From NCBI GenBank assembly GCA_046154665.1, contig JBJXFG010000006.1, positions 1 to 58,031 of the forward strand: a DNA stretch of 58,031 bases. Reading direction: 5' to 3'. Source of the stretch: JAFLCM01 sp046154665. GTDB taxonomy: Bacteria; Planctomycetota; Phycisphaerae; Phycisphaerales; UBA1924. The translations under genes were made by a program, and so were the position numbers. Each line of letters begins with the position of its first letter. Within the stretch, counting starts at the first letter, position 1. Shown piece after piece: positions 17,377-26,426 of this stretch. The notes under the pieces were generated by a model. The model saw nothing but the letters and a program-made list of their open reading frames with translations, searched no databases and was not told the origin of the DNA.

Positions 17377-18630
17377 ATGAAAGCCCGTCGACATGTCCCT
17401 TCGGTTGCCTTGTCAGTTCTCGGTCTTGCCGCGGCGGCGCACCTGAGCGGGTGCACCGGCAACGGTGCGTACACCGGGAAGTTCAAGGAAGAGGCCCAGG
17501 GCCGGATGAACATGGTGAAGGCCGGCACCGAGTGGGACATGGCCAACCAGCAGTACCAGTCGGGCGATCTCGACCGGGCGCTCGAGACGGTGAACACCTC
17601 GCTCGCGCTCAACGACAAGGTGGCCAAGAGCCACCTGCTCAAGGGCAAGATCATGCTCGAACTCGGTCGGCTCGAGCCCGCCGTGGAGAGCATCACCAAG
17701 TCCATCGAGCTCGACGGCAAGTTCGCCGAGGCACCGTACTACCGCGGCGTCGTCCGCGAGCGCATGGAGATGCCCGAGGAGGCACTGGCCGATTATCTGG
17801 CGGCGTCGCAGCTGGACCGTTCGAACCCGCAATACACGGTGGCCGCCGCCGAGGTGCTGATGGGGCTGGAGCGGTACGACGAGGCGACGGCGCTGCTCGA
17901 CCCCGCGCCGGGCTCGGACCTTCCGCGGTTCTCGCAGAACGCGGGGATCCGGCAGACGCTCGGGCACATCGCGATGATGCAGCAGGACTACGCTCGCGCG
18001 GTGACGGCGTTCCGCGAGGCCTCTGTGCTCGCTCCGGGTGAATCCGCGATCCTCGAGGACCTCGCCCGCGCTCAAGTGGCGGCGAGTGAGTTCGGCGACG
18101 CCGAGGCCAATCTCGCTCGTGTCCTCGCGTCGGCCAAGCCGGGCGAGCGGCGCGACCTGCGGATGCTGCGGGCCCGCTGCCTGCTCGAGATCGAGCGGCC
18201 GGTGGACGCACGGATCATTCTTCAAGAGCTGGCGTCGGGCGAAGGCGCTTCGGACCCAGACCTTTGGCTGCAGCTGGGCAACATCGCCGTGGTGCTCGAA
18301 GACGACTACAGGCTCCGAGAAGCGGGGAACCGGATGGTGGCTCTGGCGCCGCGCCGACACGAGGGTTATCTGCTGCTCGGGCTGTACCAGCGCCGCATCG
18401 GCAAACCCGGGGCGGCGGCCGAGATGCTGGAAAAGTCAGTCGAGCGCTCGACCGATGACCCCACTCCCGCCATGGTGCTGGCACTGGTGTACCAGCAGCA
18501 GGGCAAGTCGGAGCAGGCCAAGCAGGCCGCCGCGAGGGCGCTGACCGTCAGCCCCCAGAGCGAGCGAGCCCGAGCGCTGGCCGGTCAGTTCGGGGCCGTC
18601 GCGGATGTTCCGACCCGCGGGGATGAGTGA
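17377..18630 (+). CDS. TPR lipoprotein of the pilus/secretion cluster
   Basis: 417 aa. Lipoprotein signal: basic N-terminus, hydrophobic VALSVLGLAAAAH and lipobox LSGC with Cys26. The mature protein is a TPR solenoid (YQSGDLDRALETVNTSLALN; LLKGKIMLELGRLEPAVESI; LGHIAMMQQDYARAVTAFRE; LLLGLYQRRIGKPGAAAEML). PilF/PilW and Tgl-type TPR lipoproteins help the secretin to multimerise in the outer membrane, and the position directly after the secretin gene suggests the same role. ATG 17377 follows an AGAGAGAGGA purine tract. The 170-bp gap before it carries a copy of the dispersed CTCGGGGCTCG palindrome family (about 17268-17302). Confidence 0.85.
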   Translation: MKARRHVPSVALSVLGLAAAAHLSGCTGNGAYTGKFKEEAQGRMNMVKAGTEWDMANQQYQSGDLDRALETVNTSLALNDKVAKSHLLKGKIMLELGRLEPAVESITKSIELDGKFAEAPYYRGVVRERMEMPEEALADYLAASQLDRSNPQYTVAAAEVLMGLERYDEATALLDPAPGSDLPRFSQNAGIRQTLGHIAMMQQDYARAVTAFREASVLAPGESAILEDLARAQVAASEFGDAEANLARVLASAKPGERRDLRMLRARCLLEIERPVDARIILQELASGEGASDPDLWLQLGNIAVVLEDDYRLREAGNRMVALAPRRHEGYLLLGLYQRRIGKPGAAAEMLEKSVERSTDDPTPAMVLALVYQQQGKSEQAKQAAARALTVSPQSERARALAGQFGAVADVPTRGDE

Positions 18631-18693
18631 TCATTGTCTCGGCGTCTCCGGGGGGCGTCGTTCGAGCAGTCAATGAGACGGGAGCATGCGTAG

Positions 18694-20211
18694 ATGCGAG
18701 GGCCCAGCGCCACCATTCTGGTTTCCGTGCTGGCGGGCATCGGCGTGGTGTACGCCGGCGGGGCCTTCGCCGTCGAGTCGCTCTTGCCGGGCACCGCGGG
18801 CTGGGTCCGCGCCGCCGCGGGCGCGGGCATCGGGCTCGCGGCGACGGCGGCGTTCGGCTTCCTGTTCGCTCCCGCGGTGCGCCGCGAGTTCCTGCGGCTG
18901 CGTGAAACACTCGGCCCGCGCGCCGACGGCGTGTCCGGTTCGGGTACCGGCCCGTGGTGGCTCGGTTCGATCTCGGAACTGGCGTCGGGCCTCGCCCAAT
19001 CGTGGCGCGGCCGCAACGACGAACTGCAGGTGAAACTGAAAGAAGTCGAGATCCGGCACCGCGTGGCCGAGGCCGAGCGCGATCACTGCGAAAGCATCCT
19101 GCACAGCCTGCGCGACGCGGTCATCGTCACCGACGCGTTCAACGAAGTAACGCTCGCCAACGAGCCCGCGGCCCGGCTGCTCGGCTTCAAGCTCGACGAG
19201 GCCATCCACCGCCCGGTGGACCAGGTGGTGAGCGACTCGGCGCTGCGCCAGATGATCAAGGAAGTGCGTTCTTCGGGCGTGCCCAACAAGGAACGCCACG
19301 TCGAGCACCGCCTTTCCGAGCCGGGCACCGGCGGAACGGGTCCGGGCGCGGTGCCGCACCAGGCGTGCTTCGATGTCACGCTCGCGGCCATGCCCGGCAG
19401 CATCGCGGCCAGCGGGACGGTGGACACGCGCGCGCCCGAGTCGGCCTCGTCCGGAGTGGGCGGCGTGGTGACCATCCTCCGCGACATCACCCGCGAAAAA
19501 GAGATCAGCCAGATGAAGTCCGACTTCGTCTCGCAAGCCTCGCACGAACTGCGGACGCCGATCTCCGCCATCAACGCCTACGCGGAAATGCTGCTGGATT
19601 CCGAGGCCCAGGACGAAGCCGGGCGTCAGGAGTTCTACAAGATCATCAAGGGCGAGGCCGAACGGCTGAGCCGGATGATCGACAACATGCTGAACATCAG
19701 CCGCATCGAGGCGGGGATTGTGAGCGTCGAGCGCACCGAGGTGGACTTTGTCAAGGCGGTGAACGAGGTCATGGAGACCATGCATGCGCCGGCGAAGGAG
19801 AAGGACATCACCATCTCGGCGAAGGCGGGCCCGCTGATCTACACCGCCGAGGCCGACCGCGATCTCGTGTACCAGGTGATTATGAACCTGGTAAGCAACT
19901 CGATCAAGTACACGCCCGCGGGCGGGCGCGTGACGGTGGGGGTCGAGAACGACGACACCACGCGCAGCGTGCTGGTCACCGTCAGCGATACCGGCCTGGG
20001 CATCCCGCCGGACTCAATCGACAAGATCTTCGACAAGTTCTACCGCATCGAGAACTACAAGCGCGTCGCCAAGGGCACGGGCCTGGGGCTCAACCTCGTC
20101 AAGCACATCGTCGAGACGGTGCACGGCGGGCGCGTCGGCGTGACCAGCCAGGTCGGGCTGGGCTCGAAGTTCTGGTTCACCATTCCTTATGAATACCGGG
20201 GGAGCAACTAA
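18694..20211 (+). CDS. Membrane sensor histidine kinase with PAS domain
   Basis: 505 aa. Two N-terminal membrane helices (residues about 6-27 and 38-60) are followed by a coiled linker and a PAS domain near 130-270 (CESILHSLRDAVIVTDAFNE; LANEPAARLLGFKLDEAIHR; GGVVTILRDITREKEI). HisKA has the phospho-acceptor His284 in SHELRTP. HATPase_c has the N box (VIMNLVSNSIKYTPAGGRV), G1 (VSDTGLGIPP) and G2 (GTGLGLNLVK). All catalytic motifs are intact. The receiver gene starts 3 bp after its stop, so they form a two-component pair. Lying inside an assembly operon, it probably adjusts pilus/secretion activity; its signal is unknown. Confidence 0.9.
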   Translation: MRGPSATILVSVLAGIGVVYAGGAFAVESLLPGTAGWVRAAAGAGIGLAATAAFGFLFAPAVRREFLRLRETLGPRADGVSGSGTGPWWLGSISELASGLAQSWRGRNDELQVKLKEVEIRHRVAEAERDHCESILHSLRDAVIVTDAFNEVTLANEPAARLLGFKLDEAIHRPVDQVVSDSALRQMIKEVRSSGVPNKERHVEHRLSEPGTGGTGPGAVPHQACFDVTLAAMPGSIAASGTVDTRAPESASSGVGGVVTILRDITREKEISQMKSDFVSQASHELRTPISAINAYAEMLLDSEAQDEAGRQEFYKIIKGEAERLSRMIDNMLNISRIEAGIVSVERTEVDFVKAVNEVMETMHAPAKEKDITISAKAGPLIYTAEADRDLVYQVIMNLVSNSIKYTPAGGRVTVGVENDDTTRSVLVTVSDTGLGIPPDSIDKIFDKFYRIENYKRVAKGTGLGLNLVKHIVETVHGGRVGVTSQVGLGSKFWFTIPYEYRGSN

Positions 20212-20214
20212 GCC

Positions 20215-20631
20215 ATGCCGAGCGAACCGAAGCTGATCTTGGTTGTGGACGACGAGGCCCACATCACCCATGTGGTGGCCCTCAAGCTCACGAACGCGGG
20301 CTACCGCGTGGTCACGGCGGGCGACGGCGAGGAGGCCTTCGAGGTCGCCACGTCGGAGAAACCCGATCTGGTCATTGCCGACCTGCAGATGCCGTACATG
20401 AGCGGGCTGGAGCTGAGCAAGAAGATGCGCCGCACGCCCGAACTCTCCGCGACGCCGGTGCTGATGCTCACCGCCCGCGGCTACGCGCTAGACCAGTCGG
20501 AGCTCGGGCAGACCAATATTCGCGCCGTGCTGAGCAAGCCGTTCAGCCCGCGTGACGTTCTTGAGAAGGCCCGAGTCGCCCTGGGCGAGGCCCCGCCGCA
20601 GAGTGCCGCACCGGAGGCGATCGCCGCGTGA
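20215..20631 (+). CDS. Single-domain response regulator (receiver)
   Basis: 138 aa CheY-like receiver without an output domain. Acidic pocket VVDDE, phospho-acceptor Asp56 in VIADLQMP, Thr in MLTARG and Lys in LSKPFSP are all present. A short Ala/Pro tail follows. It is the likely target of the adjacent kinase, and with no DNA-binding domain it should act by protein contact, for instance on the HD-GYP protein encoded next (GTGA overlap at 20628-20631) or on the pilus motor. Confidence 0.9.
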   Translation: MPSEPKLILVVDDEAHITHVVALKLTNAGYRVVTAGDGEEAFEVATSEKPDLVIADLQMPYMSGLELSKKMRRTPELSATPVLMLTARGYALDQSELGQTNIRAVLSKPFSPRDVLEKARVALGEAPPQSAAPEAIAA

Positions 20632-22406
20632 GCGTGACCCAGGTCCAACCCGCTTCCCGCCCGGCGCATGTGACGCTGCGCGACCGGTGCCGTGAACTCG
20701 GCATCCCGGTGTGGCGATACAGCGCGCAGGGGCACATCCTCGCCGCTCCGAACGAGGCCGGGGTGGCGGGCCAGTGGCTCCGCGCGCCGGGCGTCGAGAG
20801 GCTGATCGAGAAGCAGGTCAAGCGGTGGGTCGGCGGCGAGTCCGAGCCCGAGAGTGAGAAGCCGGCCGAAGTGTTCCCCGGTTGCGTGCTGGTGCCGCTG
20901 GTGGAGAGCCACCGGCGTCGGCGTCGCGCCCTGAGCGTGGCGATGCTGCTCGGGCCGGCGGCGCTCGAGGCCGAGCAGTTCACGCAGATGTGCCAGTCGG
21001 CGGCGCTCGACCTCAAGGCCACTCGCAAGGCGATGACGCCGTGGGCCCGATTCGCCGGCGGCGGCGCGGAGAGCGCCGCGAGCGGCGCGGCGTCGATGCT
21101 GGCGTGGATGCACACCGACCTGCTCGCCTCGACCGAGGCGCAGCGCGACCTGACCGTGTTCTCGCGCCAGCTCTCCGAGAGCTACGAAGAGATCAACTTG
21201 CTCTACCGGCTCGGGCAGTCGATGAACGAGCTCGAAGCGCCGCTGCGCTTCGTGCGGCTCGCCTGCGATGAGTTGCACGCCGTGCTGGCGTTCGGCTGGA
21301 TCGCCGCATACTTCCTTCCCGAATGCCCCGACGGGCGCTCGCTGCAGAACGAGGTGGTGCTCAGCGGTGAAGGCCCCTGCGGCGTTGACATGTTCCGCGC
21401 CGAGGCCGAGCGGGTGATCCGCGGTCTGATCGACTACGAAAAGGTCATTCTCGAAGCCGACTCGGCCGGGGCCCTGATTGCGGGCGGCGAGCAGGTGCTC
21501 GTGCACCCCGTGGTGAACCACGGCGTGGTGGTGGGGGCCATCCTCGCTGGCGCGAAGAGGGGCGAAGACAAGCTCGCGTCGAGCAGCGACCTGAAGATGT
21601 TGGGTGCCGCCGCGGGCTCGCTGGGCGTGCTGCTCGAGAACGCCGGGCTGTATGAAGACCAGCAGTCGATGTTCTTGGGCACGCTGCAGGCGCTGGTGAC
21701 GTCGATCGACGCGAAGGACCCGTACACCTGCGGTCACTCGGAGCGCGTCGCGTATCTGGCCGCGACGCTCGCCGGCGCCGCGGGCTTGCCCCGCGAGGCG
21801 TGCGAGCGCATCCGCATCGCGGGCCTGGTGCACGACGTCGGCAAGATCGGCGTGCCCGAGGCTGTTCTGTGCAAGCCGGGGAAACTCACCGACGACGAGT
21901 TCGGCCTTGTCAAGAAGCACCCCGAGATCGGCCACCTGATCCTCTCGGGCATCAAGCTCATGGACGACGTGCTGCCCGGTGTGCTCTACCACCACGAGCG
22001 CTACGACGGCCGCGGCTACCCGCACCAGCGCAAGGGCGACGACATCCCGCAGATGGCCCGCATCATCGGCCTGGTCGACGCCTTCGACGCCATGAGCAGC
22101 AACCGCACCTACCGCGCCGCGATGAACCGCGAGAAGGTGCTCGACGAGATCCGCAAGGGCGCCGGCACGCAGTTCGACCCCGTTCTTGCCGAGGCTTTTC
22201 TCACGCTTGATCTGGCGCAGTACGACGAGATGGTGGCCCGGCATCATCAGTTGGCGCTCTCCGGCGACGACCGGTTCGGTCGCCGCGGGATGTCAGCGCC
22301 CTCTGCTCCGCCCGCGCCGCCCGCGTCCGCGCCGACGCCCGCCCCCGCGGGCACCGGCCACGCCACGCGCCACGACCGCGCCCAGCCGTGCAAGGAGGCG
22401 GCGTGA
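20628..22406 (+). CDS. HD-GYP domain protein (probable c-di-GMP phosphodiesterase) with GAF-like region
   Basis: 592 aa. Residues 1-190 resemble a regulatory region with no clear family. About 190-350 looks GAF-like (INLLYRLGQSMNELEAPLRF; VVNHGVVVGAILAGAKRG; GAAAGSLGVLLENAGLYEDQ). The HD-GYP domain follows at 360-545: HSERV, HDVGKIGVPE (near 402), KKHPEIGH, and HHERYDGRGYP (near 455), all metal- and substrate-binding residues kept. HD-GYP enzymes hydrolyse c-di-GMP. The C-terminal tail is Pro/Ala-rich. It is coupled by 4-bp overlaps to the receiver upstream and the STAS gene downstream. Confidence 0.9.
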   Translation: MSVTQVQPASRPAHVTLRDRCRELGIPVWRYSAQGHILAAPNEAGVAGQWLRAPGVERLIEKQVKRWVGGESEPESEKPAEVFPGCVLVPLVESHRRRRRALSVAMLLGPAALEAEQFTQMCQSAALDLKATRKAMTPWARFAGGGAESAASGAASMLAWMHTDLLASTEAQRDLTVFSRQLSESYEEINLLYRLGQSMNELEAPLRFVRLACDELHAVLAFGWIAAYFLPECPDGRSLQNEVVLSGEGPCGVDMFRAEAERVIRGLIDYEKVILEADSAGALIAGGEQVLVHPVVNHGVVVGAILAGAKRGEDKLASSSDLKMLGAAAGSLGVLLENAGLYEDQQSMFLGTLQALVTSIDAKDPYTCGHSERVAYLAATLAGAAGLPREACERIRIAGLVHDVGKIGVPEAVLCKPGKLTDDEFGLVKKHPEIGHLILSGIKLMDDVLPGVLYHHERYDGRGYPHQRKGDDIPQMARIIGLVDAFDAMSSNRTYRAAMNREKVLDEIRKGAGTQFDPVLAEAFLTLDLAQYDEMVARHHQLALSGDDRFGRRGMSAPSAPPAPPASAPTPAPAGTGHATRHDRAQPCKEAA

Positions 22407-22738
22407 AGATTTCCTTCCAGGATCACGAGTCGCTCTCGGTGCTCACCCTCTCGGGCGAGTTCACCCACGACGACACCGAGGCCTTCAACCGCGTCGCCAA
22501 CGAGCGCGAGGCCCGCGGCACCAAGCACATGGTGCTTGATTGCTCCAATCTCGAGTTCGTCGACTCGAAAGCCCTCGAATCACTGCTGCGCCTGCAGGAA
22601 CGTCTCGGCGGCGCGGGCGGGCAGCTCAGGCTCGTTAAGCCCGACGAAACCGTGACGCAGATTCTGCGGCTCACGCGCTTGGATCTCGCTCTCGAAAGCC
22701 ACCCGACGCTTGAGACGGCGGTGAGGAGCCTGCGATGA
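22403..22738 (+). CDS. STAS-domain anti-sigma-factor-antagonist-like protein
   Basis: 111 aa single STAS domain (VLTLSGEFTHDDTEAFNRVA; HMVLDCSNLEFVDSKALESL; GGQLRLVKPDETVTQILRLT). Ser at the expected phosphorylation position (VDSKALESL) is present. SpoIIAA/RsbV-like proteins act in partner switching with a kinase/anti-sigma factor; no such partner is encoded beside it. The GTG at 22403 has AGGAGG 5 nt upstream and overlaps the HD-GYP stop. Its end overlaps the ATPase start by 4 bp, so it is made together with the assembly motor, a hint that it may regulate that machine directly. Confidence 0.85.
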   Translation: MKISFQDHESLSVLTLSGEFTHDDTEAFNRVANEREARGTKHMVLDCSNLEFVDSKALESLLRLQERLGGAGGQLRLVKPDETVTQILRLTRLDLALESHPTLETAVRSLR

Positions 22739-24528
22739 CCCCGCCGCCCCCTGTGCGAGATTCGGGCGCACCGACGGTCACGACCTCGGAGACGCCGCGC
22801 CCCGCGCCGATGGCGCGCGCCAACGCCGGCGCGCCGCGCCTGCAGATGGGCGACCAACTGGTCTCGACTGGGCGCATCACCCAGGCGCAGCTCGAACAAG
22901 CCCTCATCGAGCAGCGCAGCGCCGGGAACAGCAAGCTGCTCGGCGAAGTCCTGGTCGAGATGGGCTTTGTCACCGAGTCCGAGGTAATGGAGTGCCTGGC
23001 GAGCAGCTACGGCGTTCCGTTCGCGCGGATCACGCCCCGCCTCGCCGATCCGAAGATCATCGACATCCTTCCGCGTGAGTTCATCGACAGCCACACGGTG
23101 CTGCCGATGTTTTGCGTCGACGGCACGCTGACCATCGCCGTCGCCGAGCCCGCGAACCTGTTCCTCATCGAAGAGGTCGAGCGGCTGAGCGGGAAGAAGG
23201 CGCAGATCGTGGCGTCGACGGCGGCGGAGATCCGCTCGACGCTGCAGGCCTATCTGCCCTCGGCGCACGTGTTCGTCATCGACGACATCTACGCCGACGT
23301 GGACGTGAAGGAGTTCAGCCACGTCGAGCAGCAGGCGCTGGAGATCTCGGCGATCCAGGAGATGTCCGGCCAGTCGCCGGTGGTGAAACTGGTGAACTAC
23401 CTGCTCTACCAGGCGATCCAAGACCGGGCCAGCGATATCCACATCGAGCCGGGCGACCACCGGGCCCGCGTGCGGTTCCGCGTCGACGGACGGCTCATCG
23501 TCAAGCTCAGTCCGCCCTACCAGTTGATGCCCGCCGTGGCCAGCCGCATCAAGATCATGGCGGGCATGGACATCTCCGAACGCCGCGTGCCGCAGGACGG
23601 CGATATCCACGTCGCCATCGACTCGCGCCCGGTGGACCTGCGCGTCTCGACGATGCCCGGTAAGTTCGGCGAAAAGGTCGTCATCCGAATCATTGATAAC
23701 CGCTCGTCGGTCGTCTCCATCGAGAAGATGGGCATGCAGGCAGACATGATCGAGCAGTGGCGCATGCTCATCAACCTGCCCAACGGCATGGTGCTGGTGA
23801 CCGGCCCCACCGGCAGCGGCAAGAGCACGACGCTCTACAGCGCCATCTCCGAGATCGCCAGCGACGACATCAACATCTCGACCGTCGAGAACCCCGTGGA
23901 AGCGCAGTTGCAGGGGATCAATCAGTTCCAGGTCAACGAGAAAGCCGGGTTCTCGTTCGCGGGCGCGCTGCGTTCGCTGCTGCGCCAGGACCCTGACGTG
24001 CTGATGGTCGGCGAGATCCGCGACCTTGAGACCGCGACCATCGCCACGCAGGCCGCGCTCACCGGCCACCTCGTGCTGAGCACGCTGCACACCAACGACG
24101 CGATCTCCGCCGTCACGCGCTTGACCAACATGGGCGTCGAGCCGTTCCTCGTGGCGGCGATGCTGCGCGGCGTGCTGGCGCAGCGTCTGGTCCGCAAGAT
24201 CTGTCCGCACTGCAAGGACAGCGTGAAGCCCGAAGCGACCACCCGTGAGATGCTGATGACCGCGCTGGGGGTTGAGGTCATCGAGTTGTTCCGAGGCCCG
24301 GGCTGCGCGCGCTGCCGCGGCACCGGCTACGCCGGGCGTCTGGGCATCTTTGAGTTGTTCGTGCCGGACGAGCTGATGCTCGAGAAGATCGCGGCGGGCG
24401 TGACGCTGCAGACCCTGCGCGCCATGGCCGCCGCCGCCGCCCATGCCGGCCTTCGTGAGGACGGCCTCCGCAAGGCTGTCAGCGGGATCACCACCGTCGA
24501 CGAGGTGATCCGCGCGTCGTCGATCTGA
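22735..24528 (+). CDS. GspE/PilB-type assembly ATPase with MshEN-like N-terminal domain
   Basis: 597 aa hexameric motor for pilin polymerisation or secretion. The N-terminal MshEN/T2SSE-N region is at about 30-150 (ITQAQLEQALIEQ; LLGEVLVEMGFVTESEVMEC; LASSYGVPFARI), a fold that in some members binds c-di-GMP. Catalytic core: Walker A GPTGSGKST near residue 356, Asp box, Walker B (DPDVLMVGEIRD) and His box (GHLVLSTLHTND). A four-cysteine zinc site is present (CPHC near 492, CARC near 524), typical of extension ATPases and GspE. The full-length protein suggests extension rather than retraction. Confidence 0.95.
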   Translation: MTPPPPVRDSGAPTVTTSETPRPAPMARANAGAPRLQMGDQLVSTGRITQAQLEQALIEQRSAGNSKLLGEVLVEMGFVTESEVMECLASSYGVPFARITPRLADPKIIDILPREFIDSHTVLPMFCVDGTLTIAVAEPANLFLIEEVERLSGKKAQIVASTAAEIRSTLQAYLPSAHVFVIDDIYADVDVKEFSHVEQQALEISAIQEMSGQSPVVKLVNYLLYQAIQDRASDIHIEPGDHRARVRFRVDGRLIVKLSPPYQLMPAVASRIKIMAGMDISERRVPQDGDIHVAIDSRPVDLRVSTMPGKFGEKVVIRIIDNRSSVVSIEKMGMQADMIEQWRMLINLPNGMVLVTGPTGSGKSTTLYSAISEIASDDINISTVENPVEAQLQGINQFQVNEKAGFSFAGALRSLLRQDPDVLMVGEIRDLETATIATQAALTGHLVLSTLHTNDAISAVTRLTNMGVEPFLVAAMLRGVLAQRLVRKICPHCKDSVKPEATTREMLMTALGVEVIELFRGPGCARCRGTGYAGRLGIFELFVPDELMLEKIAAGVTLQTLRAMAAAAAHAGLREDGLRKAVSGITTVDEVIRASSI

Positions 24529-24567
24529 CCTGTGTTTGCCGCAACCAAAGACCACACGGGAGAGCCC

Positions 24568-25797
24568 ATGCCAACCTTCCACTACAACGCGCGGACGAAC
24601 GCCGGCGATCAGGTCAGCGGCGTGGTCGATGCGCCTTCGCAGAATGACGCCGTCCGCCAGGTGCAGCGCGAGGGCAAAGTGGTCACCGACATCGGTCTGG
24701 GCGCGCCCGAAGCGCCGGTGGACGCGGACGTGGTCCGTCTCCGCGCCGCCGCGTCGATGATCAAGCGTGAGGAGGTCATCTCAATGACTTCGCAGCTCAG
24801 CGTGATGCTCGAGACCGGCGTGCCACTGGGCGAAGCCCTCAAGGCGTTCTGCCAGCAGAGCAAGCGCGGCGGGCTCAAGCGCGTCATGGAGAACGTCTCG
24901 GGCCGCATCACCAGCGGCCAGCCCTTCTCGGATGCCATCCGCGAGTTCCCGCGTGTGTTCCCGCCGTTGATGGTGAGTCTGATGAAGGCGTCGGAGGCCT
25001 CGGGCAAGCTCGGCATGATGCTGGGGCGCGTGTCGGAGTATCTGGCGAAAGAGCGCAAGATTGTCCGGCAGATCAAGGGTGCGCTGACGTACCCCACCGT
25101 GATGGTGACGATGGCGCTGACGGTCACAGGGTTCCTGGTGGTGTTCGTCCTGCCGCGCTTCGCGAAGATCTACGCGAACAAGAAGGCCGCGCTGCCTTCG
25201 CTGACGCGCTTCGTCATGAACGTCAGCGACTTCATCACGGCGAACTACATCGTTCTGCTGGTGGCCCTGGCGATGCTGACGGCGGGTGCGATCTCGCTGA
25301 AGTTCTTCGAGGGTGGGCGGGCGTTCATCGACCGTGCCAAGGTCAAGGCGCCGATCGTCGGCAAGATGTTCGGGCAGTTCTACCTCGCCCGCGCTTCCCG
25401 CACGCTGGGCACGCTGCTGGGCTCAGGCGTGCAACTGCTCGACGCCGTGCGCATCGTCCGTGGCGTTACCGGCAACATCCTCTGGCAACGCCTGTGGGAC
25501 GACTGCGAGAAGGCCATGACGAGCGGGCAGAGCCTCACCGACGTGATGTCTAAGTCGGACCTCATTCCGCCCGCGACCGGCTACATGATCGCGGCGGGCG
25601 AGCGCACCGCGAGACTACCTGAGGTGTTCGCGCGGATCGCCGACAGCACCGAAGAAGAACTCGACGGTACGATCAAGAGCGTGACGCAGCTAATCGAGCC
25701 GGCGATGATCATGTTCATGGGCGTGGTCATCGGCGGCATCGCCGTGGCATTGCTGCTGCCGATCTTCTCGATCGCGAGCGTGATGTCGGGGAAGTGA
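24568..25797 (+). CDS. GspF/PilC inner-membrane platform protein
   Basis: 409 aa with the family layout: an N-terminal short beta region (YNARTNAGDQVSGVVDAPSQ), two T2SSF domains (LSVMLETGVPLGEALKAFCQ; LGTLLGSGVQLLDAVRIV), and three membrane helices (about 170-195, 225-245 and 380-400, the last GVVIGGIAVALLLPIFSIAS). It converts ATPase motion into pilin extraction. The ATG at 24568 with GGGAG 6 nt upstream is preferred to an earlier in-frame GTG (24532). It is the last gene of the assembly cluster; a 20-bp stem-loop follows. Confidence 0.93.
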   Translation: MPTFHYNARTNAGDQVSGVVDAPSQNDAVRQVQREGKVVTDIGLGAPEAPVDADVVRLRAAASMIKREEVISMTSQLSVMLETGVPLGEALKAFCQQSKRGGLKRVMENVSGRITSGQPFSDAIREFPRVFPPLMVSLMKASEASGKLGMMLGRVSEYLAKERKIVRQIKGALTYPTVMVTMALTVTGFLVVFVLPRFAKIYANKKAALPSLTRFVMNVSDFITANYIVLLVALAMLTAGAISLKFFEGGRAFIDRAKVKAPIVGKMFGQFYLARASRTLGTLLGSGVQLLDAVRIVRGVTGNILWQRLWDDCEKAMTSGQSLTDVMSKSDLIPPATGYMIAAGERTARLPEVFARIADSTEEELDGTIKSVTQLIEPAMIMFMGVVIGGIAVALLLPIFSIASVMSGK

Positions 25798-25811
25798 GCC
25801 GGAAGCCAGTT

Positions 25812-25950
25812 CACCGCGGAGATCGCGGGAGGACGCGGAAAAGATTCAGAGGGTCTAGGGGATAGGGTGTAGGGTGTGTTTGAGGCTTGCTTACACCCTA
25901 CACCCTATCCCCTCTCTTGCATTTCTACGCGTCCTCCGCGATCTCCGCGG
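25812..25950. repeat. Nested inverted repeat downstream of the platform gene
   Basis: The outer arms are about 23 nt (CCGCGGAGATCGCGGGAGG at 25814 and its complement ending 25950, one unpaired G). They enclose a perfect 20-bp inner stem (25858-25877 with 25893-25912, units TAGGGTGTAGGGTG) around a 15-nt loop. Plus-strand sequence after the inner stem is pyrimidine-rich. It may end the pilus transcript. The outer arm belongs to a family also seen at 42002-42030 and 42252-42285. Confidence 0.8.
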
Positions 25951-25963
25951 TAAGACTGCCTTC

Positions 25964-26000
25964 AAAAGGCCGCGGGCCCCGGGGGTTGCCCGAGGCCCGC
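25964..26000 (-). terminator. Intrinsic terminator of rnpB
   Basis: On the minus strand GCGGGCCTCGGG, loop CAAC, CCCCGGGGCCCGC, then GGCCTTTT. The stem starts just 3' of the mature RNase P RNA end. Confidence 0.75.
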
Positions 26001-26004
26001 GTCA

Positions 26005-26418
26005 GTCGGCGTCGACGATAAGCCGAGTTCTGTCTTCTCACCCGCCCTTTCGAGCGGGATCGGAGGCGATCATTTCTCTTGCCGCGCCGTTGCCGGACGC
26101 GGTCCTCAGCGGCCCACCCGCCCCACGCCGCCCGGACAGGGCGTTCCTGAAGAACCAAGAGGGGGCTGCGTGGCCTTGCACGCGGCGGGGTTTTCCGTGC
26201 CCCGTCTGTCGCCAGACGGGCGGTGCGCTCTTACCGCACCTTTTCACCCTTGCCTGAGCCCTTGCGGGCCATCGGCGGTGTCTTTTCTGTGGCACTGTCC
26301 GTCGCTCGTGACCTGCCGAGCGCGTGGGCGTTACCCACCACCGTGTCCTTTCGTGCTCGGACTTTCCTCACGACCCACCCCTTTCGGAGTGAGACGTGCG
26401 ACCGCCTGTCAACGCCTC
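26005..26418 (-). ncRNA. rnpB: RNase P RNA, bacterial type A
   Basis: Catalytic RNA that removes 5' leaders of tRNA precursors. The conserved 5' core GAGGAAAGTCCGAGC and the following CACGAAAGGACACGGTGG (from about 26385 down) are present. The 3' core ACAGAACTCGGCTTATC ends near 26024. The P1 helix is formed by GGCGTTGAC (26408-26416) with GTCGACGCC (26008-26016), one G-U pair, which fixes both ends within a few bases. Length about 412 nt fits type A. A TACGCT -10 box sits immediately upstream. Plus-strand frames across this region are artefacts. Confidence 0.95.
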
Positions 26419-26420
26419 AA

Positions 26421-26426
26421 AGCGTA
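26421..26426 (-). promoter_or_regulatory. -10 box of rnpB
   Basis: TACGCT on the minus strand, 5-6 nt before the start of P1, placing transcription start at or next to the mature 5' end. A -35 element is not clear. Between here and 26694 lie a CTCGGGGCTCG palindrome copy (about 26519-26551) and a possible TACGAT -10 (26662-26667) for the vWA operon. Confidence 0.55.
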
